Assembly (NCBI RefSeq): GCF_009902005.1
Contig: NZ_WUTT01000001.1
Location: 2,800,805-2,864,804 of the forward strand
Direction of reading: 5' to 3'
DNA from: Halomonas alimentaria
GTDB lineage: Bacteria; Pseudomonadota; Gammaproteobacteria; Pseudomonadales; Halomonadaceae
Length of the DNA: 64,000 nt
Within the stretch, counting starts at the first letter, position 1. The number at the start of each line of letters is the position of its first letter. Positions 16,897 through 27,431 of the stretch are shown in pieces. The notes beneath the pieces were generated by a model. That model was given only the letters and a program-made list of their open reading frames with translations, made no database searches and was not told where the DNA came from. A program made the translations under genes and the position numbers.

Positions 16897-19101
16897 ATGA
16901 TCTATCAGGGCAATGCCATCACGGTGGTGCGTGGCGATGACGATATCGCCACGCTCACCTTCGATCTGCAGGACGAGTCGGTCAACAAGCTCTCCAGCGC
17001 GGTGGTCACCGAGCTGGATGAAGCGGTCAAGGCGCTGCAAGGCGAGAGTGGTCTGGCGGGCCTGCTGCTCACCAGCGCCAAGGAGGCCTTCATCGTCGGC
17101 GCCGACATCACCGAGTTCCAGGCCATGTTCGGCAAGGGGGGGGACTTCCTGGAGTCGATGCTGGTGCGGGTCCACGGGATCTTCAATGCCATCGAGGACC
17201 TGCCGTTCCCCACCGTCACCGCCATCAATGGCCTGGCGCTGGGCGGTGGCTGCGAGGTGCTGCTGACCACCGACTTCCGGGTGATGAGCGAGAGTGCCCA
17301 GATCGGCCTGCCCGAAACCAAGCTCGGCATCCTGCCCGGCTGGGGCGGCTGCGTGCGCCTGCCGCGTCTGATCGGCGCCGACAACGCCGTCGAGTGGATC
17401 GCCGGCGGCACCCAGAACCGGGCCGATGTCGCCCTGAAGATGGGCGCTGTGGATGCCGTGGTGCCGGCCGAGCAGCTGGAGGCGGCGGCCCGCGATATCC
17501 TGGCCCGCGCCATCGCCGGTGAGCTGGATTACCGGGCCCGCCGCGCCGAGAAGCAGCAGCCACTCAAGCTGGGGCCGATCGAGCAGATGATGGCCTTCGA
17601 GACGGCCAAGGGTTATGTGGCCGGCAAGGTGGGCCCGCACTACCCGGCGCCCGTAGAGGCGATCAAGGTGATCCAGAAGGGCGCCGGCGAGGAGCGCGCC
17701 CGGGCCCAGGCCATCGAGTCCAAGGCCTTCGTCAAGTTGGCGATGGGTGAGGTGGCCTTCAACCTGGTCGGCCTGTTCATGAACGACCAGGTGGTCAAGA
17801 AGAGGGGGGCCCGCTACGAGAAGCAGGCGCGCCCGGTCAAGCAGGCCGCCGTGCTCGGCGCCGGGATCATGGGCGGCGGTATCGCCTACCAGAGTGCCAG
17901 CAAGGGCACGCCGATCCTGATGAAGGACATCAAGGACGACGCCATCGAGCTTGGCCTCAAGGAGGCGCGCAAGCTGTTCGCCAAGCAGGTGGAGCGTGGC
18001 AAGCTCACCACCGAGAAGATGGCCGAGCGGCTCACCAATATTCGTCCGACCCTCGCCTACGGCGACTTCGGCCACGTCGACCTGGTGGTCGAGGCGGTGG
18101 TCGAGAACCCGAAGGTCAAGGAGGCGGTACTGGCCGAGGTGGAAGCCGAGGTGAGCGAGCAGACCATCCTGACCTCCAACACCTCCACCATCTCCATCAC
18201 GCGCCTGGCACAGAACCTCAAGCGCCCCGAGAACTTCTGCGGCATGCACTTCTTCAACCCGGTGCACCGCATGCCACTGGTGGAGGTGATCCGCGGCGAG
18301 CAGACCAGCGATGCCGCCGTGGCCGCCACCGTGGCCTACGCCCGGGCCATGGGCAAGACCCCCATCGTGGTCAACGACTGTCCGGGGTTCCTGGTCAACC
18401 GGGTGCTCTTCCCCTACTTCGGCGGCTTCAGCCTGCTGATGGAGCAGGGCGCCGACTTCGCGCGGGTCGACAAGGTGATGGAGAAGTTCGGCTGGCCCAT
18501 GGGCCCCGCCTACCTGCTCGACGTGGTGGGCCTGGATACCGCGGTGCACGCCGGCGAGGTGATGGCCGAGGGCTTCCCGGAGCGCATGGGCAGCCTGGCC
18601 GGTGGCGCCAAGGGTGAAGGCGACAGCCAGAGCGCCATCCAGATGATGTTCGAGAACGACCGCCTGGGCCAGAAGAATGCCAAAGGCTTCTACGCCTACG
18701 AGGAGGATCGCCGCGGCAAGCCGAAGAAGGTGCGCGACGAGGCCGCCATCGAGCTGGTCAAGGGGGTGGCCAGGGAGAGCCGCGAGTTCAGCGACGAGGA
18801 GATCATCGCGCGCATGATGGTGCCGCTGTGCCTGGAAGCCGTGCGCTGCCTCGAGGATGGCATCGTCGGCAGCCCGGCCGAGGCCGATATGGCGCTGATC
18901 TACGGCATCGGCTTCCCGCCGTTCCGTGGGGGGGCGCTGCGCTACATCGACGCCATGGGCGTGGATGCCTTCGTCGCGCTGGCCGACGACCTGGCCAAGG
19001 AGCTGGGTGCCCTCTATGCGCCCACCGACAAGCTGCGTGAGATGGCCGCCGCCGGCGAGCGCTTCTACGACACCCAGAACCAGGCCCCGGCCCAGGCCTG
19101 A
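16897..19101 (+). CDS. fadB: fatty acid oxidation complex subunit alpha FadB
   Basis: Multifunctional beta-oxidation enzyme of 734 aa (E. coli 729): enoyl-CoA hydratase, delta3-cis-delta2-trans isomerase and L-3-hydroxyacyl-CoA dehydrogenase. The crotonase domain covers about 1-190 with catalytic Glu120 (GGGCEV) and Glu140 ([15 protein letters not shown]). The NAD-binding loop GAGIMGGG lies at about 321-328, the dehydrogenase signature includes [14 protein letters not shown], and PFRGGALRY lies near the C-terminus. It forms a heterotetramer with FadA, whose gene follows 30 bases later. A PsrA-like operator sits just upstream, so fatty-acid induction is likely. Confidence 0.97.
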   Translation: MIYQGNAITVVRGDDDIATLTFDLQDESVNKLSSAVVTELDEAVKALQGESGLAGLLLTSAKEAFIVGADITEFQAMFGKGGDFLESMLVRVHGIFNAIEDLPFPTVTAINGLALGGGCEVLLTTDFRVMSESAQIGLPETKLGILPGWGGCVRLPRLIGADNAVEWIAGGTQNRADVALKMGAVDAVVPAEQLEAAARDILARAIAGELDYRARRAEKQQPLKLGPIEQMMAFETAKGYVAGKVGPHYPAPVEAIKVIQKGAGEERARAQAIESKAFVKLAMGEVAFNLVGLFMNDQVVKKRGARYEKQARPVKQAAVLGAGIMGGGIAYQSASKGTPILMKDIKDDAIELGLKEARKLFAKQVERGKLTTEKMAERLTNIRPTLAYGDFGHVDLVVEAVVENPKVKEAVLAEVEAEVSEQTILTSNTSTISITRLAQNLKRPENFCGMHFFNPVHRMPLVEVIRGEQTSDAAVAATVAYARAMGKTPIVVNDCPGFLVNRVLFPYFGGFSLLMEQGADFARVDKVMEKFGWPMGPAYLLDVVGLDTAVHAGEVMAEGFPERMGSLAGGAKGEGDSQSAIQMMFENDRLGQKNAKGFYAYEEDRRGKPKKVRDEAAIELVKGVARESREFSDEEIIARMMVPLCLEAVRCLEDGIVGSPAEADMALIYGIGFPPFRGGALRYIDAMGVDAFVALADDLAKELGALYAPTDKLREMAAAGERFYDTQNQAPAQA

Positions 19102-20310
<1,209 letters not shown>

Positions 20311-20332
20311 GGCCTCGGGTTTCCCTGAATAC

Positions 20333-20364
20333 AAGCGGCGGCGCTCTCTGGACCGCCGCCGCTT
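20333..20364 (+). terminator. hairpin after fadA
   Basis: An 11-bp perfect stem AAGCGGCGGCG / CGCCGCCGCTT with a 10-base loop begins 22 bases past the fadA stop. The following sequence is only moderately T-rich. It could also serve the convergent minus-strand gene. Confidence 0.65.
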
Positions 20365-20383
20365 GCGTTTGCAAGTGCCAAAG

Positions 20384-20848
20384 CTACAGCATGCCGCCCT
20401 CTAGCCCCGCGGCCATGGCCATGCCCAGTTCCTCCACCTGGCCGACGAAGTCCTCCTGCCACTCGCCGCGCAGGGTCAGCGGTTCCTGCACCCACTTCCA
20501 GCGCAGGCCGGTGATGATGCCCTCCACGGCCCGGCGGGTGCCGGTGCCGTCATGGCCGGCGCGGACATAGAGCGCGCAGGGCAGCCCCTGCTTTTCCTCC
20601 AGCACCGGGTAGTAGCTGCGGTCGAAGAAGTCCTTGAGGGCGCCGCTCATGTAGCCCAGGTTTTCCGTGGTACCAAGCAGGATGGCATCGCAGGCCAACA
20701 CATCCTCGGGGCCGGCCTCCAGCGGTGCCTTGACGGTGATCTCCACGTCCTCGATATCGGGATGGCACGCCCCACGCTCGGCGGCCTCGAGCAGCCTGGC
20801 GGTGTTGGGGGAGGGGGCATGGGCGACGATCAGCAGGCGCTTGGGCAT
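20384..20848 (-). CDS. flavodoxin-fold NAD(P)H-dependent oxidoreductase
   Basis: A 154 aa flavodoxin-like protein. It opens with MPKRLLIVAHAPSPNT, a phosphate-binding loop for FMN, then has DAILLGTTENLGYMSGALKDFFDR, which matches the flavin-contacting loop of WrbA- and FMN-reductase-type proteins. The family carries out NAD(P)H-dependent reduction of quinones or flavins; the substrate here is not known. Start ATG 20848 was chosen because the fold begins there and GAGGAG lies 9 bases upstream. It is divergent from the YbhB-like gene. Confidence 0.78.
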   Translation of the reverse strand: MPKRLLIVAHAPSPNTARLLEAAERGACHPDIEDVEITVKAPLEAGPEDVLACDAILLGTTENLGYMSGALKDFFDRSYYPVLEEKQGLPCALYVRAGHDGTGTRRAVEGIITGLRWKWVQEPLTLRGEWQEDFVGQVEELGMAMAAGLEGGML

Positions 20849-20916
20849 ATTGACAGCTCCTCGGTTGTTTCCCAGGCTACATCGGCACTTATTCGCTTTC
20901 ATCAGGAGGATCATCC

Positions 20917-21396
20917 ATGGCATTCGCCCTGTCGACCCTGCGACTCTCCAGCCCCGCCTTCGAGGACGGGGGTGCCATTCCTGCCAAGCATACGGGTGAG
21001 GGCGATGATCTCTCGCCGGCACTGGTCTGGCAGGACGCCCCGAAGGGCACCAAGGGTTTCGCCCTGATCTGCCACGATCCGGACGCCCCGCTGGTGCAGA
21101 ACGGCACCTACGGTTTCGTGCACTGGGTGCTCTACAACATTCCGGCGTCCACCGGCAGCCTGGAGGAGGCGACCCGGGTGGGAACTCGCGGCAAGAACGA
21201 CTTCGGCAAGCTGGGCTACGGCGGCCCCATGCCCCCGGAAGGGCACGGCGACCACCGCTACTACTTCTGGGTGCTGGCGATGGACAAGCCCACCGACGAC
21301 CTTCCCGAAGGGCTCTCGCTGCGTGACCTGCTGGTCAAGGTCGAGCCGCATCTGCTGGGCATGAATCGCCTGGTGGGCACCTACCGTCGCGGCTGA
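20917..21396 (+). CDS. YbhB/YbcL family PEBP-like protein
   Basis: A 159 aa protein of the phosphatidylethanolamine-binding/Raf-kinase-inhibitor-like family. The fold signature is clear: LSSPAFEDGGAIPAKHTGEGDDLSPALVW, then ICHDPDAP, FVHWVLYNIP and GDHRYYFWVLAMD, containing the anion-binding Asp-Pro-Asp-Ala-Pro and His residues. There is no signal peptide, so it is cytoplasmic like E. coli YbhB. The biochemical role of bacterial members is unresolved. AGGAGG lies 6 bases from the ATG and a strong terminator follows. Confidence 0.88.
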   Translation: MAFALSTLRLSSPAFEDGGAIPAKHTGEGDDLSPALVWQDAPKGTKGFALICHDPDAPLVQNGTYGFVHWVLYNIPASTGSLEEATRVGTRGKNDFGKLGYGGPMPPEGHGDHRYYFWVLAMDKPTDDLPEGLSLRDLLVKVEPHLLGMNRLVGTYRRG

Positions 21397-21413
21397 TCAT
21401 CTCCGCTCCAGAC

Positions 21414-21453
21414 GACGACGCCCCGGTATCCTGATGGATGCCGGGGCGTCGTC
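21414..21453 (+). terminator. hairpin terminator after the YbhB-like gene
   Basis: Perfect 13-bp stem GACGACGCCCCGG / CCGGGGCGTCGTC with a 14-base loop, followed by ATTTCCT, 17 bases past the stop. Confidence 0.75.
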
Positions 21454-21495
21454 ATTTCCTGCCCTGGGTGGGGGCGCTGCCGGGTGGTCAGGCGA

Positions 21496-22182
21496 TCACT
21501 CGGCCAGTGCCTCCAGCAGCACCCTGGCGACAGGCTCCGAGGAGGGCGGGTTTTGGCCGGTGATCAGGCGGCCGTCGCGGCAGGTATAGGGCGCGAAGTC
21601 ATCCGCCTTGGAGTAGTCGGCGCCGGCGGCCTTCAAGGCCTCCTCCACCAGTTGCGGCACCACCTCGGTCAGCCCCACGGCGTCCTCCTCGCCGTTGGTG
21701 AAGCCGGTGACCCGGCGGCCTCGGACGAGCGGCTCCCCGTTGGCGTCGCGCGCATGGAGCAGCACGATGGGAGCGTGGCACACCGCCGCCACGGGCTTCT
21801 GCTGGGCCCAGAAGGTCTCGATCAGGCGGATGGAGTCGGGATTGTCCACCAGATCCCACAGCGGGCCATGGCCGCCGGGGTAGAAGATGGCATCGAAGTC
21901 GTCGGCGTTCACCTCGTCGAGACGACGGGTGGTGGCCAGTTGCTGCTGGGCTTCCGGGTCCTGCTTGAAGCGCCGGGTGGCCTCGGTCTGGCTCTCCTCG
22001 GCGTCGCTGCTGGGGTCCAGCGGCGGCTGGCCGCCGGCGGGCGAGGCGAGTACCACCTCGGCACCGGCATCCAGGCAGGCATAGTAGGGTGCCGCCAGCT
22101 CCTCCAGCCAGAACCCGGTGGGCTTGCCGGTGTCGCCGAGGCGGTCATGGGAGGTAAGGACCATCAGAATACGTTGGCTCAT
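21496..22182 (-). CDS. DJ-1/PfpI family protein (type 1 glutamine amidotransferase-like)
   Basis: A 228 aa single-domain protein beginning MSQRILMVLTSHDRLGDTG. The nucleophile elbow AVCHAPIVLL carries the reactive Cys and adjacent His. GFWLEELAAPYY supplies the conserved Glu, and IFYPGGHGPLWDL the oxyanion region. This combination resembles Hsp31/glyoxalase III-like DJ-1 proteins that detoxify methylglyoxal or repair glycated groups; a deglycase role is plausible, not shown. Start ATG 22182 follows AGGAGAG. The longer frame adds an unlikely 33-residue leader. Confidence 0.82.
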   Translation of the reverse strand: MSQRILMVLTSHDRLGDTGKPTGFWLEELAAPYYACLDAGAEVVLASPAGGQPPLDPSSDAEESQTEATRRFKQDPEAQQQLATTRRLDEVNADDFDAIFYPGGHGPLWDLVDNPDSIRLIETFWAQQKPVAAVCHAPIVLLHARDANGEPLVRGRRVTGFTNGEEDAVGLTEVVPQLVEEALKAAGADYSKADDFAPYTCRDGRLITGQNPPSSEPVARVLLEALAE

Positions 22183-22324
22183 GGAGCTCTCCTGTCTGTA
22201 GCATTGTCTTCGCAAGCGTCGCGATCCATTGTGAAGCAAGAGCATGCCACTCGGGAATTGGAGTTTGGCTATGGCCGGCATGCAGGGTATCCATCATGTC
22301 GGCACGGGGAAGCGGAGGCCTGTC

Positions 22325-22702
22325 ATGCCAGAGGGGCGTAACGACGTCTTGCGGGTCTACTACGACGGCATCTGCCCCGGTTGCCGGCGTGACCGCGCCC
22401 GCTACGAGCGCTGGGCCGGGGAGGCGGGCGCGCAGGTTCAGTGGTGCGACGTGACCGAGCATCAGCAGGCGCTACGGGACAGGGGCGTCGACCCCCAGGC
22501 GGCGCTGCTCTCGCTGCACGTGGAGGAGGAGGACGGGCGCATCAGCGAGGGCATCGACGCCTATATCCTGCTGATGCGCCGGGTGTCGCGGCTCAGGCCC
22601 CTGGCCTGGTTGATCGGTCTCCCCGGCGTCAAGTCGCTGCTGCGCCGGGGCTATGACGCCTGGGTCAGGCGACGCCTGGCGCGCCAGGGGCGCCTGCCGT
22701 AA
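22325..22702 (+). CDS. DUF393 family thiol-disulfide oxidoreductase-like protein
   Basis: A 125 aa thioredoxin-like protein. The N-terminal VYYDGICPGCRRDR has the CxxC pair of the DCC/DUF393 family (usual pattern YDG-CPxC). The conserved Asp and acidic region WCDVTEHQQAL and the C-terminal basic amphipathic helix (VRRRLARQGRLP) follow. DUF393 members are predicted membrane-associated redox proteins; few have been tested. Start ATG 22325 was chosen for GGAGG 7 bases upstream. It lies between the DJ-1-like and panE genes on the opposite strand to both. Confidence 0.82.
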   Translation: MPEGRNDVLRVYYDGICPGCRRDRARYERWAGEAGAQVQWCDVTEHQQALRDRGVDPQAALLSLHVEEEDGRISEGIDAYILLMRRVSRLRPLAWLIGLPGVKSLLRRGYDAWVRRRLARQGRLP

Positions 22703-22759
22703 AGGGCGTGTCATCTCGGCCTCTACGGCAGGTTGATGGCTGGCGAGCGTGGCGGTGTC

Positions 22760-23692
22760 TCAGTTTGCCTCCCGCGCCTTGCGCTCCTGGGGCAGCAGGG
22801 CCGAGTGGATCAGGGCGTTGACCGGGGTGGCCACCCCGGCCTCGCGGCCCAGGCGCACCACGGCCCCGTTCTGTGATTCCAGTTCGGAGGGGCGGCCGGC
22901 CATGATGTCGCGCTGCATGGAGGCGGTGCTCGCCTCGGGCAGGGCATCGATGAAGCCCAGCGCCCTCGCCTCGGCATCCTCGGGCAGGGCGATACCTCGC
23001 GCCCGGGCCACCGCGACGATCTCTGTGAGGATCTGCTCAATCATCTCGCGGGTCTCGGGCAGGCGGCGGGTCACGCCGATGGGTGCGCGGGTGATGGCTC
23101 CGATGCCGCTCATGGCGCAGATGAACAGGAACTTGCTCCACACCGCGGCCTGGATATCGTCGGGGATCTCGGCGGTGACGCCATGGGCCGCATCGAAGGC
23201 GGCCTTGAGGCGCTCGGCGCGCTCGCTCGTGTGGTTGTCGCGCTCGCCGAAGCGCACGAAGGGGGCGACGCCGGCATGCCTGATATGCCCCGGGGCCTCC
23301 TGCCAGGCGAGGATCCCGCACAGCCCCTCCAGTACGCTCTCCTTACCGAGTGCCTCGGCCAGGGTATCAGCGGCCTCGACACCGTTCTCCAGCGGGACCA
23401 CCAGGGTCTCGGCCCCCACCAGGGGGCGTATCGCCTCGGCGGCCTCGCTGACCTGCCACGCCTTGACCGCCACGATGACGGCATCCACCACGCCGACGGT
23501 GTGCGGGTCGTCGGTTGCCTTCACCTCGGTCAGGTGCAGGTCGCCCTCGATGCTCGAGACTCGCAGCCCGTCGCGCTGCAGGGCGGCCAGGTGCTCGCCG
23601 CGGGCGATGAAGGTGACCTCGTGGCCGGCTGCGGCCAGGCGCGCGCCGAAGTAGCCGCCCACGCCGCCGCTGCCCATGATCGCGAAACGCAT
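22760..23692 (-). CDS. panE: 2-dehydropantoate 2-reductase (ApbA/PanE family)
   Basis: A 310 aa NADPH enzyme that reduces 2-dehydropantoate to pantoate in coenzyme A synthesis. The Rossmann loop is MRFAIMGSGGVGGYFGARLA. Conserved later motifs include VIVAVKAWQ, PLENGVEA, a catalytic-Lys region near AAVWSKFLFICA and the substrate-binding Glu-Leu-Glu in SELESQNGAVVRLG. Ketopantoate reductase is the usual role, but paralogues in this family act on other 2-oxo acids, so the symbol is given with some caution. No other pan gene is nearby. Confidence 0.85.
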   Translation of the reverse strand: MRFAIMGSGGVGGYFGARLAAAGHEVTFIARGEHLAALQRDGLRVSSIEGDLHLTEVKATDDPHTVGVVDAVIVAVKAWQVSEAAEAIRPLVGAETLVVPLENGVEAADTLAEALGKESVLEGLCGILAWQEAPGHIRHAGVAPFVRFGERDNHTSERAERLKAAFDAAHGVTAEIPDDIQAAVWSKFLFICAMSGIGAITRAPIGVTRRLPETREMIEQILTEIVAVARARGIALPEDAEARALGFIDALPEASTASMQRDIMAGRPSELESQNGAVVRLGREAGVATPVNALIHSALLPQERKAREAN

Positions 23693-23768
23693 CCCTCTCT
23701 CCTCGTGCCGATGTCATCAGGCAGAGCCTACACCGCCGTGGCGCTAACGGCACGGCCGGCACCCCGGT

Positions 23769-24230
23769 TCAGCGTTCGCGGCGGGCCGACCAGTGGCGCT
23801 GCATCTCGAGGAAGGTGAGCGAAGCCGACCAGGTGATCAGCATGAAACCCAGCAGTGCCTCGCTGCCGGTGATGAAGCGGATCGGCCCGGTGGGAAATAG
23901 GTCACCGTAACCCAGGGTGCTGTAGGTGATGGCGGAGAAGTAGACGTAGTCGAGCAGGGTAACGGTCTCGAGTCCCACCAGCTGCCCTGCCAGGGGATGT
24001 TCGGCAAGCAGGGCCATGGCCACGCCGAAGATCCAGATCTCTGCCACATGGGCGCCAAACAGCACGAAGCTGAGCATCAGGAAGCGCCGGCGCAGGGTGC
24101 CATGGGCGCGTTCCAGTCCCCGCCAAAGCCGCATCGACACCTCGTAGTGCAGCAGGATGCAGAGCGTTACCGCGATCAGGGCAGTGGCCACGGCCCAGAA
24201 GTGGCCTGGATCCAGGTAGGCATCGAACAC
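23769..24230 (-). CDS. two-helix potassium-channel-like protein (Ion_trans_2)
   Basis: A 153 aa membrane protein with about four hydrophobic segments. The last pair flanks a pore loop with the K+-type selectivity filter in AITYSTLGYGDLFP (T-L-G-Y-G-D), followed by a second pore helix (SEALLGFMLITWSASLTFLEMQ). There is no RCK/TrkA-N regulatory domain, so it is a minimal channel subunit that would form a tetramer. Potassium flux matters for osmotic balance in halophiles, but ion specificity is inferred from the filter only. Confidence 0.82.
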   Translation of the reverse strand: MFDAYLDPGHFWAVATALIAVTLCILLHYEVSMRLWRGLERAHGTLRRRFLMLSFVLFGAHVAEIWIFGVAMALLAEHPLAGQLVGLETVTLLDYVYFSAITYSTLGYGDLFPTGPIRFITGSEALLGFMLITWSASLTFLEMQRHWSARRER

Positions 24231-24367
24231 TGGAGGTACTCCGCTGGTCGGAAGCCGTCAGCCTAGCGTGATCCGACGACCCGCGTTAAGCCCCGCGCGA
24301 CGCCATGACGCCCCGACGCGGCGGCTGGTAGGATGGAGGTATCCAACCAACCCGTGATGGTCCGGCC

Positions 24368-25981
24368 ATGGGCCTGGCTGCCACGCCCCTGGACGTCGCC
24401 ATGAAGAAGAGTTCCCCCGCGGTGGCACCGCTGGACGATACCCTCTCGCCGCTGGTACTCAAGCGGGTGGGTATCGACACCTATCGCGAAAACGTGGCCT
24501 ACCTGCATCGCGAGTGCCACCTCTACCGTGCCGAGGGCTTCCAGGCCCTCTCCAAGGTGGAGGTGCGTGCCAATGGCCAGCGTATCCTCGCCAGCCTCAA
24601 CGTGGTCGATGACCCCAGCATCGTCGACTGCCAGCAGCTCGGCCTCTCCGAGGACGCCTTCGTCTCGCTGGGGCTGGAGGAGGGACGGCCGGTGAGCGTC
24701 TCCCAGGCCGAGCCGCCGGCCTCGATTCCCGCCCTGCACCGCAAGATCCGTGGCGAGCGCCTCGAGCGCGACGACTACCGGGCGATCATCCAGGACATCG
24801 CCGAGCTGCGCTACTCGAAGATCGAGCTGACCGCCTTCGTGGTGGCCTGTGACCTGGGCGAGCTGGATCGCGAGGAGATCTTCTACCTCAGCGATGCCAT
24901 GTGCCGGGTGGGGCGTCGCCTCGACTGGCACGAGCAGCCGGTGGTCGACAAGCACTGCATCGGCGGCATCCCCGGCAACCGGACCTCGATGCTGGTGGTG
25001 CCCATCGTCGCTGCCCACGGGCTGCTCTGCCCCAAGACCTCATCGCGAGCCATCACCTCGCCCTCGGGCACCGCCGACACCATGGAGGTGCTGGCCAACG
25101 TCGACCTGCCCTTCGACGCCCTGGGCGAGATCGTGCGTACCCATCGCGGCTGCCTCGCCTGGGGCGGCACCAGCCAGCTTTCGCCGGCCGATGACGTGCT
25201 GATCTCGGTGGAGCGCCCGCTCTCCATCGACTCACCGGGCCAGATGGTCGCCTCGATCCTCTCCAAGAAGGTCGCCGCCGGCTCCACCCACCTGCTGCTG
25301 GATATCCCCGTGGGCCCCCATGCCAAGGTGCGCTCCATGCCCGAGGCCCGCCAACTGCGCAAGCTGTTCGAGTTCGTTGCCGGACGCATGGGGCTGACGC
25401 TGGACGTGGTGATCACCGACGGCAGCCAACCCATCGGTCGCGGCATCGGCCCCATGCTCGAGGCCCGCGACGTGATGCAGGTGTTGACCAATCATCCTGA
25501 TGCCCCCATGGACCTGCGCCAGAAGGCGCTGCGCCTGGCCGGGCGGATACTGGAGTTCGACCCCGACGTGCGCGGCGGTGACGGCTTTGGCATCGCCCGG
25601 GATATCCTCGATTCCGGGCGTGCCCTGGAGAAGATGCAGGCGATCATCGAGGCCCAGGGGGCGAAGCCCTTCGACCCGGAGAGTCCGCCCCTGGCGCCGC
25701 ACCGCTTCGAGGTGTTGGCACCCGAGGATGGCGTGGTGGTGGGCATCGACAACCTCAAGCTGGCGCGCATCGCCAGGCTGGCCGGGGCGCCCAAGGCCCT
25801 CGGGGCGGGGGTCGACATGGCCGTGCGCCTGGGCGATACGATCAGGGCCGGCCAGACGCTCTATACCGTCTATGCCGCCTTCCGCAACGAGCTGTCGCTG
25901 GCCCACCAGTCCAGCGAGCGCGACAGCGGTGTGACCCTGGGGCAGCGTGATCAGCTGATGCACCTTAACGTGGAGATGTGA
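24368..25981 (+). CDS. thymidine phosphorylase family protein, AMP phosphorylase type
   Basis: A 537 aa nucleoside/nucleotide phosphorylase. Unlike DeoA (KHSTGGVGD), it has [16 protein letters not shown], the loop seen in archaeal AMP phosphorylases, which release ribose 1,5-bisphosphate from AMP. An N-terminal beta domain of about 90 residues precedes the helical and alpha/beta phosphorylase domains, also as in AMP phosphorylase. Other motifs are [18 protein letters not shown] and a C-terminal domain with [17 protein letters not shown]. The stop is 4 bases from the TTG of the PRPP-synthetase-like gene, so the two are coupled. Start 24368 is uncertain; ATG 24401 is an alternative. Confidence 0.82.
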   Translation: MGLAATPLDVAMKKSSPAVAPLDDTLSPLVLKRVGIDTYRENVAYLHRECHLYRAEGFQALSKVEVRANGQRILASLNVVDDPSIVDCQQLGLSEDAFVSLGLEEGRPVSVSQAEPPASIPALHRKIRGERLERDDYRAIIQDIAELRYSKIELTAFVVACDLGELDREEIFYLSDAMCRVGRRLDWHEQPVVDKHCIGGIPGNRTSMLVVPIVAAHGLLCPKTSSRAITSPSGTADTMEVLANVDLPFDALGEIVRTHRGCLAWGGTSQLSPADDVLISVERPLSIDSPGQMVASILSKKVAAGSTHLLLDIPVGPHAKVRSMPEARQLRKLFEFVAGRMGLTLDVVITDGSQPIGRGIGPMLEARDVMQVLTNHPDAPMDLRQKALRLAGRILEFDPDVRGGDGFGIARDILDSGRALEKMQAIIEAQGAKPFDPESPPLAPHRFEVLAPEDGVVVGIDNLKLARIARLAGAPKALGAGVDMAVRLGDTIRAGQTLYTVYAAFRNELSLAHQSSERDSGVTLGQRDQLMHLNVEM

Positions 25982-25985
25982 TCCC

Positions 25986-26891
25986 TTGAACCGAGACAAG
26001 GCATGCGCACTCCTGCATTTCGCCGACGAGGCCGCCGCGGCTCGGCGCCTGGCCGACGCCACCGGCATGCAGTCACTGGCCGTCGAGCGCCACCGCTTCC
26101 CCGATGCCGAGCTGAAGCTGACCCTGCCCGTCAGCAGTGAGGGCGCCCTGCCCGAGAACCTGGTGGTCTATCGCAGCCTGGATCGGCCCAACGACAAGCT
26201 GGTCGAGCTGCTGCTGCTGGCCCGCCATGCGCGCCGCCAGGGCGTGAGGCGCCTGGTGCTGGTGGCGCCCTACCTCGCTTACATGCGCCAGGATATCGCC
26301 TTCCACCCCGGCGAGATCGTCAGCCAGACCATCGTCGGTGGCTTCCTGGCCGAGCTGTTCGACGCCGTGATCACCGTGGACCCGCACCTGCATCGCATCG
26401 AGCGCCTCGACCAGGCGATCCCCCTCGAGCACGCCATCGCGCTCTCCGGTGCGCCACGCCTGGCCGAACTGGTGGCCGAGAAGCGCCCCGCGGCACTGCT
26501 GCTGGGCCCGGACGAGGAGGCGAGGCAGTGGGTGGCCCAGGCTGCCGCGGTCACCGGCGGCGACTTCGGGGTGTGCCGCAAGGTACGCCACGGCGATCGT
26601 GATGTGTCGATCCAACTCCCCGAACTTTCTTTGGCGGGTCGCCAGGTGGTGCTGATGGACGACGTGGCGAGCTCCGGGCATACCGTGGCCCGGGCCACCG
26701 AGGCGTTGCTTGCCGCGGGCGCGGCGTCGGTGGACCTGGCCCTGACCCATGCGTTGTTTGCCGATGATGCCCTGGCGGTGATTCGCTCGGCCGGCGTAGG
26801 AGAAGTGTGGAGTACCGACTGTATTGCCCATCAGAGCAATGCCATCGCCATGGCGCCGGTGCTGGCCGAGGCCCTGGAAGGGTTGTGGTAA
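25986..26891 (+). CDS. ribose-phosphate pyrophosphokinase-like protein
   Basis: A 301 aa protein of the PRPP synthetase/phosphoribosyltransferase fold. The N-terminal half shows HRFPDAELKLTLP, YRSLDRPNDKLVELLLLARHARRQG and APYLAYMRQD, close to canonical Prs. The flexible and PRPP loops diverge: LLGPDEEARQWVAQ replaces VVSPDAGGVxR, and VVLMDDVASSGHT replaces the usual VDDIIDTGGT. The gene begins with TTG (25986), preceded by GGAG 10 bases upstream, and lies 4 bases after the AMP-phosphorylase-type gene. It probably handles the ribose phosphate made by its partner; the actual reaction is untested. Confidence 0.82.
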   Translation: MNRDKACALLHFADEAAAARRLADATGMQSLAVERHRFPDAELKLTLPVSSEGALPENLVVYRSLDRPNDKLVELLLLARHARRQGVRRLVLVAPYLAYMRQDIAFHPGEIVSQTIVGGFLAELFDAVITVDPHLHRIERLDQAIPLEHAIALSGAPRLAELVAEKRPAALLLGPDEEARQWVAQAAAVTGGDFGVCRKVRHGDRDVSIQLPELSLAGRQVVLMDDVASSGHTVARATEALLAAGAASVDLALTHALFADDALAVIRSAGVGEVWSTDCIAHQSNAIAMAPVLAEALEGLW

Positions 26892-26926
26892 CCCCCAGCC
26901 GGTCAAGGTGATGAATCCATACAAAA

Positions 26927-26958
26927 CGACCGCGCCGCCCAGGAAGGCGGCGCGGTCG
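26927..26958. terminator. GC-rich hairpin terminator
   Basis: Perfect 13-bp stem CGACCGCGCCGCC / GGCGGCGCGGTCG with a 6-base loop. TTTT follows on the minus strand, favouring the gene at 26976; it also lies 35 bases past the plus-strand PRPP-synthetase-like stop. Confidence 0.72.
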
Positions 26959-26975
26959 CAGGGTTGCTGTGCGGC

Positions 26976-27224
26976 TCAGGCGAAGGCGGGACGTGGCATG
27001 AAGGCCCTGAGGCTCTCCAGGCTCATCACCTTGTGACCGGTCTCGGGCTGGTCGGTCTGGAAGCCGATGTCGAAGCCCTGATCCTCCAGCCTTTCCTGCC
27101 AGAATTCCTGGGTGGCCAGTTCCTCGGCCTCGCCAGCGTTGGTGGCGTGGAAGATGCCGCCGCCGAGGTGGTGTTCATGGCCGCGGGGGTGGATAGCGTA
27201 GACGTCGACGAGGAAGGGTTGCAT
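26976..27224 (-). CDS. hypothetical protein, 82 aa
   Basis: A small soluble protein starting MQPFLVDVYAIHPRGHEHHLGGGIFHATNAGEAEELA. The regular beta-alpha pattern and several His residues near the N-terminus are notable, but I do not recognise the family. Start ATG 27224 was preferred over the longer frame because coding character begins there; the Shine-Dalgarno (GAGAG) is weak. A terminator follows. It stands alone between the PRPP-synthetase-like gene and the M42 peptidase gene. Confidence 0.6.
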   Translation of the reverse strand: MQPFLVDVYAIHPRGHEHHLGGGIFHATNAGEAEELATQEFWQERLEDQGFDIGFQTDQPETGHKVMSLESLRAFMPRPAFA

Positions 27225-27431
27225 GACGCTCTCACTGGCTGGTGACTGTGAGACACATGATAGTCCCCTGCAGTGGATTTCCTGAGCGAATGTGAATGCC
27301 GTTGTCACACTCCCCATGACGCCAGTGCATCATTCCTCGCCGGCATGATGGATGCCGCAAACGACAGGACCCCGCATGCAGGCATGCGGGGTCCTGGTGT
27401 CGGTGTCACGACAGGCGTCGCGGAGTATCGG

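Noticed and set aside
24368..25981. Simple annotation as thymidine phosphorylase DeoA
   Set aside because: The phosphate/substrate loop and the added N-terminal domain match AMP phosphorylase instead, and no other deo gene is present.
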